DNA of 64,000 nt. Source: Brachionus manjavacas. Its lineage: Eukaryota; Rotifera; Eurotatoria; Ploima; Brachionidae. The notes beneath the pieces are model-generated. The model made no database searches and had not been told where the DNA came from. It saw nothing but the letters and a program-made list of their open reading frames with translations. Made by a program: the position numbers and the translations under genes. Of this stretch, positions 10,764 to 21,500 are shown in pieces. Numbering within the stretch: position 1 is the stretch's first letter; the number at the start of each line of letters is the position of its first letter. The DNA is taken from contig JAHQIY010000008.1 of NCBI GenBank assembly GCA_019054805.1, positions 3,023,501 to 3,087,500 of the forward strand, written 5' to 3'.

Positions 10764-11344
10764 GATGCAAAATTCACTATGCCAATTTAATAAAGATTTT
10801 ATTTGACATTCAAGATTCTTTATTTTTGAGGTAAAGACAATCAGAATTAAAAAATTAAAAATCATTTCTTAACTGTTTTGTAGTTTTATTTTTTTTGCCC
10901 ATGTTCTTTTATGTGCTCTTTGATAATTTAAAAAAATTTAATATATCAATATTTTAAATTAATTAATTTAAATAATTTAAATTTGTACTAATATTTCTCT
11001 TAACTTTAGCATTACCAAAATACCTAAACAAAGACGCTTTATTAAAAAAAATACGCTAGTTTATTTTTAATTTTATTTAAATTTTATTTTAATTTAAAAA
11101 AAAAACACGATTAATAATTTTTTTCTTTTAGAAAGATTTAATTTCCAAGTTTAATTAATAAACAAAAACATTTTTATTTATTTATTTTATTTTGTCATTT
11201 TTACATAAAATCTAATTTAAATAAATTTTTTTTCTCTCGATTATTGTGAATCGTCACAGAAGGCATTTTGATTTAATTTATAAAAATAAAAAACTCTAGA
11301 CATTTTGATAATTAAATTAGATATAAAATTATTCCTTAGCCATG
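10764..11344. other. AT-rich intergenic stretch
   Basis: Long A- and T-rich runs between the LINE debris and the 3' end of the next minus-strand gene. No reading frame or repeat stands out. Confidence 0.4.
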
Positions 11345-12634
11345 CTAGTCTGCTATGTTACATGATGCCCTCCTCGAGCTTATTAAAGTATTCAAATGCA
11401 TTTCAAGAACTTCTTTTTGTTTATTTTGCGTGACAGTCTTGGTTTCCATTAGAGCTCGAATCGACTCACGCTTTGTCGGTAAAGTCGACGCATTATCAAT
11501 GACTATTTTAGCTTTTTTGGATTTAACATTTGGTTCAAATTTTTCTTTATCTTTGGCCTTAATAATTTGTCTGTTTTGCGCCGAGGTCTTGTGCAAAATA
11601 TCTTTTCCATCTTTCTCAAAATGTAATCTTCTCGCGCAATTTCGAAATGAATTTCTGGCATTACAAGTATGAGAATGGCATGGGCAAACACATCCAGAAT
11701 TGGAACTGACACTATTTTTCTTACTCAACTTTGAATTCAGCTCATTTTGCCAACTTTGAATCCTTTTTTCCAAAGCACTCAATGAAACAGATGGACTTAT
11801 TTCTTTGTCATTTTTATCAAAAATTTTTTGATTGAATTTGTCACTTTTGCTCTCCATCATCAGTCTTCGTTCTTTTAATTTTTTTTCCAGTTCCTGTGTT
11901 ATCTTGGTACTTTTCGATATCAACTCATTATTGTTCATGCACATTAGATTAAAATCTCTTATTTTATTTGATGGATTGTTGAATGCAGGATAATTCAAGT
12001 CATTTTGTCTTTCACTCAAGCATTCTGAAAAAGTGGTTGCCGGACTAAGAGCTTCAGATTCAATTATGGGGTTGATCTCTAGAGCTTCATATTCATCAAC
12101 TATACCTGGCAATTTCCAAGGCTGCATGTAAGTTTCATGCTCGTTTATTTTTTCATTTTTTTCCGCATTCTCTGTCTGACAAGATTTGGCAGTGTTTAAT
12201 TTTTTATTTTCAGTGAATGGCTTGAATGAGGACGGAACGTTTTGACTTCGAAAAGAAGCAATCTTTTCACATTTAGCTGTTTTATCCATATCATCTTCAT
12301 ATGCCCTATTGGTAATTCCATAGATATAGCTTTGTTGCCTATTGGAATGTGGGGGTGCAAGAGGATTCTTTATGTAGCTATTGATTAAGTTTTGGGATGA
12401 ATAGATTGTAGAATCACTTGAATTTTCAGATTTAAGATTGATTCTCGCTGAACTTGCCGATGAAGGAGAAGAAAATGAGCGCTTTTGTTTTTTTCTGGTT
12501 GGTAATGTCACGGCATAGTTGGATGCTAGTTCGGCATCAAAATCTAACAATGATATTGATGATACCTTGCGTGATTTTTTTGATGCGTTGATTTTTTTTT
12601 GCTTGTAATCAGACTTTTTGCTAAATCGATTCCT
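11345..12634 (-). CDS. Unrecognised Ser/Lys-rich protein, large 3' exon (about 429 codons)
   Basis: I do not recognise this gene. One long exon opens after a splice acceptor at about 12635 (TTTTTTTTCCTAG) and reads NRFSKKSDYKQKKINASKKS into LLDFDAELASNYAV, ending at TAG 11345. No in-frame ATG precedes residue 100 or so, so one or more 5' exons lie upstream of 12635; I could not place them firmly. Visible parts are a basic, Ser-rich N-terminal third, an acidic conserved-looking block (YMQPWKLPGIVDEYEALEI), a Glu/Lys/Arg-rich coiled coil (ITQELEKKLKERRLMMES and LEKRIQSWQNELNSKLSKK), and a cysteine cluster CVCPCHSHTC near the C-terminal third that might bind metal. The C-terminus is basic and Thr/Ser-rich. 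Composition suggests a cytoskeletal, centrosomal or nuclear scaffold, which is a guess. Confidence 0.7.
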   Translation of the reverse strand, partial: RNRFSKKSDYKQKKINASKKSRKVSSISLLDFDAELASNYAVTLPTRKKQKRSFSSPSSASSARINLKSENSSDSTIYSSQNLINSYIKNPLAPPHSNRQQSYIYGITNRAYEDDMDKTAKCEKIASFRSQNVPSSFKPFTENKKLNTAKSCQTENAEKNEKINEHETYMQPWKLPGIVDEYEALEINPIIESEALSPATTFSECLSERQNDLNYPAFNNPSNKIRDFNLMCMNNNELISKSTKITQELEKKLKERRLMMESKSDKFNQKIFDKNDKEISPSVSLSALEKRIQSWQNELNSKLSKKNSVSSNSGCVCPCHSHTCNARNSFRNCARRLHFEKDGKDILHKTSAQNRQIIKAKDKEKFEPNVKSKKAKIVIDNASTLPTKRESIRALMETKTVTQNKQKEVLEMHLNTLISSRRASCNIAD

Positions 12635-13880
12635 AGGAAAAAAAATTAATAAAATTTTGACAAAAAAGATCTAATATTTATATAAAAATTATAAATTTTT
12701 AAAATAGACACCCTAAAAAAGAAGGAAGGAAAAAAACACAAACCTCTTAGTTACACCCTCAATAGAAAACTATGCCAACCAAACAATGTATAATTTAGAA
12801 CAAAAAATAAAATAAAATAAAAAACTCAATAGCTAAAAGAAAAAAATTTTAATAATAATAATTTTAATATTTTCAGTAAATCAATTATAATACCTTCAAA
12901 ATTATTAAATTAATTTCTCTCCTGAAACATATGTTTTAAAAAAAAATCAGCATTATTTGAGAAATTTGATTGAAAATAAATTAAATAATTCCATTCAAAT
13001 TATAAAGATTTAACGTTTTGGATTATTTGTGAAATGGATCGATTAGTGTTTCGTATATAAATAGAGAGACAATTAATTAAAATAATTGACCAATTTTTTT
13101 TGATTTGGAAACTTTGTTGTCAATCATGCTTTTTTGTAAAAATTTTTCAAATCAATTTGGAATAATTTGCATAAAAAAAAACTTTTCAAGAAACAAAAAA
13201 TCCCAAGAAATTGTTTTTCACAAATAAATTTATTAATTAATAAAAAAAATCTTCATCTATTTTGTTAATTCCTTTCTTTTAAATATCATTACACATTTTA
13301 TTTATCAATTTTATTACATTCTTTAATTAATTTAAAGAAAAAATAAGCGAGATACTCAGAGAGAGTTTTTCGTAAATTTTATAATATTTTTTATCTGTAA
13401 ATCTAGGAATTAAGAATCACTATATCATTTTAAAATTATAAGAAATGGTTTTGGCATATTGAAAAAAAAGTAAATTAATTTTCATTGCTTCAGATTTTAG
13501 AAATTAAGTTCATAAATAAAGAATAAAATGATAAAAAATTAAATGATTTTTCATGGAACCAAATTTTTATTTCTGTCATCGGGGCAAAAATTTTTGCATC
13601 AAATTTTAAAGTTCTAATCACGTTTTCTCAAGAAACTTTTCTTACAATTTTCTAGGCTTGATATAGAAATTAAATTACTGCTAAATTTCCAGTTTTTGCC
13701 CCCAATGTCCTAAGTGTAACAACTATTGTTGAATTTCGGTAAAGGAAGAGAATCGTCGAATTTCTTCAAGACTAATCTTTCGATAAACAAGATTACTGCT
13801 TGTTTATCCTTAGTCTTTAAAATCCACATAATAAGATTCTTAATTTTAAAATTTTTGAACATATAAATAAAAAATTGCAA
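12635..13880. other. Upstream region of the unknown gene, AT-rich
   Basis: This should contain the missing 5' exon or exons of the minus-strand gene. A possible exon end lies near 12752 (donor GTAACT on the minus strand, with in-frame text FGWHSFLLRV before it), but no start codon is convincing. The remainder is AT-rich and featureless. Confidence 0.3.
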
Positions 13881-15208
13881 AGACTTTATTCTTGGTGGTG
13901 ACTTAAACGCTGAGTTCGAGCATACATGATGTCTTGGTCAAAATTGAATAGAAATAATTTTTAAAAAACCATAAATAAATTAGATCCTTCAACTATAAAT
14001 GAATTTTTTAATAAGGAATAATATGAACTATTTGATTTATTTTTAGTCTGTTCCCCACTTTTAGACCAATTTACTAGGAAATGAATATTAACTAATCAAG
14101 ACAAGTGACCACTTCCCAATTCAGCTATCTGACTTTTCAGCTAGGTATATCTTTTGAAAAATTTTGAACAAAAAATTGGTCTGATTTTATCGAGAAAATG
14201 GCAAAATTTCTTTATCGGAAAATAAAAGCAGACTATTCTGGAAAATAAAAATTTAATTCAGATGGAAAATAAACATCTCTGCAAATCTCTGAAACGTACT
14301 AAACGTAAAATCATTTCAATTAGATTGTAGAATTTTTGCAGGAAATTAATTTAGGTGATTCAAAGTTTGTACCAGCTGATGCATTTTGCACAACGAGTTT
14401 TAGGCCTAAACAAAAAAAGTAATTTCATTTAATAATTTTTCTTTTTGATTTTTATTCTAAATTCTTTAATTTTTAAATATGTTTTTTTTTTTGTGAATAT
14501 TTCAATTATTATTCAACTAGGCGTTATGGTGTCTTCAGACCTTAAATGGACATGTCAAGTAAAGAACGCGTGCGCGAAAGCAAATAAAGCACTCGGAATT
14601 CTTAAAAGAACATTTTCAAGTAGAAACTCTTTGGTTGAAACTTTATATGTCTTTGGATGGATCTCACCTCGACTATGCAGTTCAAGTTTGGAATCCGAGC
14701 AAAAAAGGTGACGTAAAAGCATTAGAAAAAGTACAAGAGCGTGCAACGAAAATTCCTTGGTCACTAAGAGAAATTTCATACGAGGAAAGGCTTGCCAGAT
14801 TGGGTTTAACAAAACTTAGTGAGAGAAGGGTGAGAGGTGATTTGATTGAGGTTTTTAAAGTGATTAACGGTCATGAAAAAGTGTCGTTTACCAGAGAACT
14901 TCTAGATCCTGTTGGCAGGAATGGACCGATACCGAGGTTAAGAGGAAACAGCGCAAAAGTTCAAAGAGATAGTTTTCCAGCACAAAAAAGAAATGATTTT
15001 TCTGCCGCAGTGAGTGCTAGACACGTTTTTTTCTCGAACAGAGTAGCTCCGCAGTGGAATAGACTTCCTGAGGAGGTGGTTAAAGCTAAGACAGTTAATG
15101 GCTTCAAAATAGCATTAGATAGGTTTAACAGAATTGGCTGCTAAAGCTTCATACGCCTTTAAGCGGTGATGAGCTCAGATTTCCTACTTGTTAGGATTTC
15201 GCAGCAAG
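13880..15208 (+). mobile_element. CR1/jockey-like LINE remnant with internal deletion
   Basis: Pieces of one LINE in order on the plus strand. Near 13890 is the AP-endonuclease motif FILGGDLNAE, and near 14100 the closing motif SDHFPIQ. At 14330-14453 lies the repeated linker segment. From 14517 comes the C-terminal end of the reverse transcriptase protein: GVMVSSDLKWTCQVKNACAK, then after a frame change near 14640 a long clean frame 14635-15144 with SHLDYAVQVWNPSKKGD, RRVRGDLIEVFKVING and FFSNRVAPQWNRLPEEVV. The main reverse transcriptase core with the YxDD box is missing. The 3' UTR follows (GCGGTGATGAGCTCAGATTT) and ends in an ACT microsatellite. The clean 3' half against a decayed 5' half suggests either a later partial insertion or a patchwork. 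Confidence 0.8.
14330..14453 (+). repeat. Second copy of the 124-bp repeat
   Basis: Partner of 10640-10763, in the same orientation 3,690 bp apart, with about three mismatches. It reads QEINLGDSKFVPADAFCTTS on the plus strand. Similarity ends abruptly at the 3' side just after CTTTTTGATTTTT. Confidence 0.8.
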
Positions 15209-15209
15209 A

Positions 15210-15246
<37 letters not shown>
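15209..15246. repeat. (ACT)n microsatellite, LINE tail
   Basis: About twelve uninterrupted ACT/CTA units directly after the LINE 3' UTR. CR1-clade LINEs are known to end in short microsatellites instead of poly-A, and the related LINE end at 55725 has the same trinucleotide. Confidence 0.85.
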
Positions 15247-15917
15247 TTAATTGAATATTAGCAATCGAAAATTCATTATTGTCAATCTATCTTCATTCTC
15301 ATAAATAAACTGAATTCTCTCTTGTCTCTCTAAAAAACTTTTCTTTCTTCGATCCAAAACTTGTACTCAGTATCTGAAATACTAACCAAAATTGGCAACT
15401 TGAAGTTGACGATCATTATCAAATGATCAAAACTTAATAGAAATGATGAATTTAGCTTTTTTATTTTTTTTTAATTTAACATAAGATTATTATTTTAATT
15501 AAAAAAAAACATTTTTTTTCTCCTAATTGACCTTAATTGATTCTTCTAGAATCTTAATTTGAAAACTTAAAAGAAAAGTTAAAAATCTTCATCAAGTAAT
15601 CCAAATGATGGCCTTAGATGATATTTTAATATTAATTAAAATATATTCCGGCAAAGCAGAGCTATATTTTGTTACAAAAAATTTCAAAATATTGAATTAG
15701 ATTTTATTTTTACTTCAGTTAAAAATTCTTGTAATTTTCTATCTAATCATATTTAGTAAAGTTTAGTTATTTATTATCAAAAAATTGATAAAAAATACCT
15801 TTTTATTTAATCAAAAATTCAAAATTTTGATTTGAAATTTACATTTGATCATGGACTTCTATTTGTCACCAAAATTAAAAAAAAATTTTTATTAGTTTTG
15901 TTATTTATCTTTGTCAC
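15247..15917. other. AT-rich intergenic stretch
   Basis: Between the LINE and the membrane-protein gene. I see no gene or repeat. Confidence 0.4.
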
Positions 15918-16020
15918 TTAGAAGTTAGTTACACAGGACTCGTTTTTACAGAAGTTATCCAAAAACTCAGTGCATTTTTGAGTTAAAACTGAATCATAAA
16001 ATAAAAGTGATCGAATGTAC

Positions 16021-16425
16021 TTACAATAGAATCTTTGTAGAAAATGTGAGAATAAGCATCATGGAAACAAGTCCAACAATGAAAGCTAGAGCGAAAAAAG
16101 CCAATTTCCAAATGTTCTCATTTTGAGCGTAGATTTTGTTAGAAAATGGCAGCGAACGTTCACAATTGCATAAGTGCTTTAAATTGTGTCTAAAACCAGC
16201 AGTATAAGATGTTGAATGATTATATGGTTCTGAAGAATTAGTCAGTCTAAGTCGTGCCAACAAATTTGTACTAGTTGTATGAGCATTTTTTGGGAAGTAA
16301 ACCAACGGCTTGGAACTGATCTGGTTCCTAAATTGAGCGGTCGAATTGGCTACAATTGTGGTCCAAGTAACATTGTACGCATCGGCGGTGCTATCATTTG
16401 TGCTTTTTACCAAAGTGGCATTCAT
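16021..16425 (-). CDS. Small single-pass membrane protein with glycosylated ectodomain
   Basis: A 134-residue frame I cannot name. The N-terminal hundred residues hold six N-glycosylation sequons (NAT, NDS, NVT, NST, NSS, NHS) but no signal peptide. A single hydrophobic helix follows at about residues 106-130 (LAFFALAFIVGLVSMMLILTF), then a short basic tail. An outside N-terminus with a reverse signal-anchor would place the sequons in the lumen. There is a CNC motif just before the helix. At the 3' end a perfect donor (GTAAGT) begins at 16024, inside the last codons, with an acceptor at 15989; using this 36-nt intron would replace the final Leu and stop by a tail of about seven residues. I cannot tell which form is used. 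A small accessory subunit or an envelope-like cell-surface protein are both open. Confidence 0.6.
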   Translation of the reverse strand: MNATLVKSTNDSTADAYNVTWTTIVANSTAQFRNQISSKPLVYFPKNAHTTSTNLLARLRLTNSSEPYNHSTSYTAGFRHNLKHLCNCERSLPFSNKIYAQNENIWKLAFFALAFIVGLVSMMLILTFSTKILL

Positions 16426-18562
16426 TTTTTGCTATTCGATCATAGATAAAATATTTATCGATAATTATCAATTGGGGAAAAAAAATTCTAATTAAGATAT
16501 AGAAAAACTTATCAGAAAATGGTATACAGCCAAAGCCTAGAAAAAAAACAATTTTTTTAGGACCGGAAAATATTTATTTGATTAGTTTAGAAATAAAATA
16601 TCAAATAGTTGAATACAAAATGCCTCGCCTCACTTCAATATTTACATTAATTTTTGCTAAATTTGTTATAATTATTCGATAGAGTTAAAATCTTGGTAGA
16701 AAAAACATAATTCAAATTAAATTTTTTGTTTGGTTTAGGATATTTTTAGCTTAGACTTGAGTTGCTATTTGTTCATTCGGGCCTTAGATTATTTACATTA
16801 ATGTTTTCTTAATCCGGGACAATTAAATAATCGCATCCAATACTTAGGTTAGATAGCCAAAACAATAAATAACAAAATATTGACAATATTTATTCTAGAA
16901 AGCTTTTTTTTGGGTTATTGGTTAATAAGTTTGGTAAACAGCGCACGTTTGTGTTTCACGCGCGGCCAAATAGCCCAGATTTTGAATTTGGTCTTTCAAT
17001 TGAGTCTTGAAGAGTTGATTTAAATTTTTAGTGTTTTTTATTAATAAAAGTAAAAATAAAATTAGAATGTTATTCTTTTAGCTAGGGCAAATAACCGGCC
17101 TATTAATATTCAAGGTCAGTTGAAGATATCGACTCTTGTTCTCATGTTTTTATGTTTATTATTGTTTCATGATCAGAACTATCATAAAGGAATAAAGATC
17201 CGATTTCATTTATTTTTTATTAAGCTTTTAAAAAAAGAAGTTATCATATTTGTAAACTTATAAATTTTTGTTCAACTTATTCATTAAATTATATCTAAAA
17301 GTAGAAAATTTTTATGCCAAATAATTGTTAGATTTCATAAAAAAACTTGAAAAAATACATGTTGAAAAATATAAATACTTTTCAATCTTCTAAACTCAGC
17401 TTCCACGAGAAAGTGAATTTAAATACAAATCTTTCAAAAATTAAAGAAATAAATTCTTTCTACATTAATTAAATTTTGATAAAATTGATGAACTTTGATG
17501 GTGAAACAACATAAAACAAAACATGTATCACTAAATTCAAAAAATTTAAATTAATTTGAATAAATAAATAAGATATCAATGATCAGATAATATTAATGCT
17601 TTGAAATGTCTTTTTTTTCCTGATGGGATTTTGAGGTAAGACTAAAGTTTAAGACTAAAGAAAAAATAAATTATCTAAAATTGACAGTTTCGCTAAGAAT
17701 TTAAATTCTATTATGAAATTTTTGTGTGAAAATTCCCAATGCCAACTTTCACACAAATTTGAACAATATCATTAAAATTTTTTTAAATTAAAAAATCCAA
17801 ATTTGTAATTTCACTCTCAATAATAATAAAATTTTGACATGGATTTTATTTCGAATATTTTTAGCAGAGAATTTTAATGAAGAACAATCGCAAAAAATTT
17901 AGCTCTAAATTCACACTGTAACTGAGTATCAACAAATTTAAAACGGAATGATCATCTGTAAAGTAATATTTACTAGGGAATAAAATTGGAAGAAATAGTT
18001 AGTTAAAATAGGGTTGTAAAAATTAAAAATAAACTTGTTGTTTTTTAAAAATTTAATAAGAAAAATATTAAGTAAATGCAAATATCCGATAAGAGTTCAT
18101 TTTTTCTTGCTCGAATTTTGTCCTAGAGTTGTTTATCAGTTCTTAATAATTAGAAATAACTTAATACAGAACTAATGATTTTAAAATTAAAATTTAAAAT
18201 CAAAATTTACAGTTATTATAAACGAAATAATTTATTTCTTTTGAGAGAAAAAAGAAAAGCACTTTTTTTAAACGAGTAACTATTGAATACAACTTTAAAA
18301 ATTGAATAGCATTTTATCAAAATTAAATAAGATTTAATCATTAATTTAACAAAAAAATCTAAATTTCTTGTCTCTTCAAAGCTCTGGATTTACAATTAAC
18401 CATTTGGAATAATCATTATTTTATTTTGTATTTAAAAATAAAATTTAGTTAAAAAATCTGATGCGATTCAAGAAATTAAAAGTGTACTAAAAATTTTTTG
18501 ATAATAAATAGAGTAAATAAAATCTTTTTATTTTATTTGAATTTTTTTTTAATTAAAACTTT
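16426..18562. other. Long intergenic stretch, AT-rich
   Basis: More than 2 kb with no credible frame. Around 16760-17000 the DNA is less AT-rich (CGCACGTTTGTGTTTCACGC), which may mark an old repeat or a regulatory region. A 24-nt word at 18107-18130 recurs at 41817-41840. Confidence 0.35.
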
Positions 18563-21500
18563 TCATTCATATTCTTCATCTTCTTCTGTAGCCAATTCCA
18601 CTAATTTTTTTATTTCTTCTGAAGCTTGAAGGAAATTTGTCCTACCTTGCATACTTTCGGATGATATCTCTTGATGTAAAGATACTAAATTTTGACTGAA
18701 ATGTTGCATCGATACTTGCAAATCATCAGTTATTGTAATCATGCCCATATTTTCATGATTTAAACTATCTATCAGTGTAAATATAGTTCCTTGTTTCTCC
18801 TTTGAAAAAATAAAATTTTGTCAGAAATAATTAAATTAATTTAAAATCGACTTATTTCTTACTTTTATGTCATACCCGATTCCGAGCGCTCGGCAAGTTT
18901 GAAAAAAAACACTGTAATGAATTACGGACAAGTTTGAATGATGTAGTTTATTACTCATGCAAGCATACCTTAAGTTATTATCCTTAAAAAAGTAATAAAT
19001 AGTTTAATTTTAAAGTTTTTTTTTTTAATTTCAGAAAAAATTAAATATAGATAAAAATTAAAATTCTAAATTCAATCAAAAAAAATACTTAAAAATTAAT
19101 TTTTTTTTTAATTACCTCTCTTTTACGATTTCGTTTTTGATTCGGGTCATTACTGGGCATAACTTCAAAAGTATGATATTCAGGATCGAATTTTCCATTT
19201 GTCAAATAAACGATCAACGAACTTAGTGAAATAATATTTGAATAGTACAAATTAAGATCGACAGCCCAAAGAACTTGTTCATCATTTTTGACATTAATAA
19301 AAGTTAAAAAATCCACATTTATAAAGCCCATTATATTTCGTTGTTTGCAAGCTTTGGCTATTTTAAGGCAAGCCTCATTTATCAAGCTAGGCTCAGCAGA
19401 TGTTTGCGGATAGGTATAGCCCCAACAAGAATACTGTGACTCAGCATGCAAATGGTCACCACTGGCAATTATTCTGACTGTGAAATCAGGCTCTATTAAC
19501 ATGCTAACTGTCAACGAAGTTATACTATCACTTGGCGGATGAGCTTCCAATACACCACCTTGAGCCAAGAAACTTTTTAAAAAAGCGTCCCAATCGGCAT
19601 AAGCTTGAGGGTTAACTGGACGAGCAAACTTTTCTAATAATTCAGGAATTTCCTCTAATATTTTTACATAAGTTGATTCCTTTTGATTAAATTGAATATA
19701 AGTATTGAAAAAAAATAAAATTTTAAAATGTTACTTGAGCCCATCTCTTGCTCCATTTATCGCCAAATTTTACCATTTCTTTCAAAGCTGATTGATAACA
19801 AGATAAGTGAGTAATATCACAATATGCTGATCCTCGTCCATCTACTTCGTCATCTAGTTTAAAAAGCCACCTTTGAACTGTCAAATTATTGGTAATGGCT
19901 TGGGCCAAAGTTTCATATAACTGCTCTTTGTTATAAATATCGTACTCTCCGAATGGAATTGAAATTTCAGCACTTTGAAATATTCTTTTTGAGCCTGATT
20001 TCGTCGAGTACAAATTAGCTATTTGAGGCTCAGACCCTTTTTTTGAATAATTAAAAAAAAATAAAATTTTTTTTCAAAATACCTAAAATTGGTATATTTA
20101 GAACATCTGCTACGTGAAGATCATCATGATTCATTATACCGGGTACAATGTATGCGTCTCTGCCAGCTATCAAATTTTTTATCCTTGAAAAAACTAATTA
20201 GAAAATAAAGTCTTAAATTTTATCACAATTCACCTCTCTAAAGCCTTGGGGCTGTATTTTAAAATTGTGGATAGTGCCATATTGTGTGTCTAGTAATAAA
20301 ATTATATTGGAAAAATGTTTGAAAGTTAAATAAATAAAAATATATTTATAAAAATATATTTTTATTACATTAAATTAGAGTTGAACTGATTGATTTTTTT
20401 TATTTAGCCATTATATCGAACAATAAAAAAGTACAATTAACTTAACAGAACTTGAAATAACAAGCAAAAGGCCATCAAATATCAAATGTATTGCGATGCC
20501 AATTTTAATCTTAATTTAAATTTTAAATTTAACTTGTTATTTATTGAAGATTTAAAAAAATTATATAATTATTAGTAGAAATTAATAAAAATAAATTATT
20601 CTTTTCAATGTGATATTCCGGTAATTTTAACATTTCAAAAATTTTAAATTATAGCACAGATATCAAAAAATTTAATTCCGATATTTTAAAATTTTTTAAA
20701 TATAATTTCAAAACTAAAAACGAAGTTAATATAACAATAACAATATCAAAAAATAAGCTTCGGCAAGCATGCTTGCTTATGGTAGCTAGATGCATTGAAA
20801 TCTAGTAATATATACAAAGTTATCAATAATTATCTTTTTAATTATAAGCACAATCTTTAAATTATAAATATGAAAAAAATAAAATTGTATTCACTACAAA
20901 TAAACAATCCGTTACACGATCTCTCCAAAAAGGTAATAAATAATAAAAATATAATTTAAACCTAATCAATTTATTTTTATGATCGTATTGACACATAAAA
21001 ATACAAATTTTTATTTTTAAATATTCTTCATGCCATGAAGACGACTCAAATGGCTTAGGACACCAGTTAGAATCGTTTGGGTTGCATTGTTTTGAAAAAA
21101 TCGAAGAAAAAGAAAGCCAGGAAGGTCAAAGATGACCTGGAGGACAACACTTCAAAGAAAAATGAAAGAGGTCAAATTAGCATGTGGTCAATTCATGTAT
21201 ACTGTTTATTTTTAATAAGTTAAATTATTGAAAAAAAATTTTCCGATTAGAATTCAGTTTTACTTTTCAGCGAACCCTTTCAATTTGGTCCTCTTAATCC
21301 TAATTCAGAGTTTCGATCAGTCTTTATCAAAAGATACAAAAGAAATAAGTTTACAGTAATCTTACTTTTAAAATTTAAAAATTTGAAAAATTTTAGCTAA
21401 AGAATTAGTGACTTTGTGAAATTAAATTTAAAAGGGTTGAAAATCTGATAACTTTTTTCTTTTAGATCAAAAGTAGTTCAGTGAATGCAACATGGTGCAA

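Noticed and set aside
11355-11672. 105-codon plus-strand frame
   Set aside because: Antisense shadow of the unknown minus-strand gene at 11345-12634.
15209-15246. ACT repeat considered as a coding poly-Thr/Tyr tract or a CRISPR-like array
   Set aside because: It is a plain trinucleotide microsatellite at the end of a LINE.
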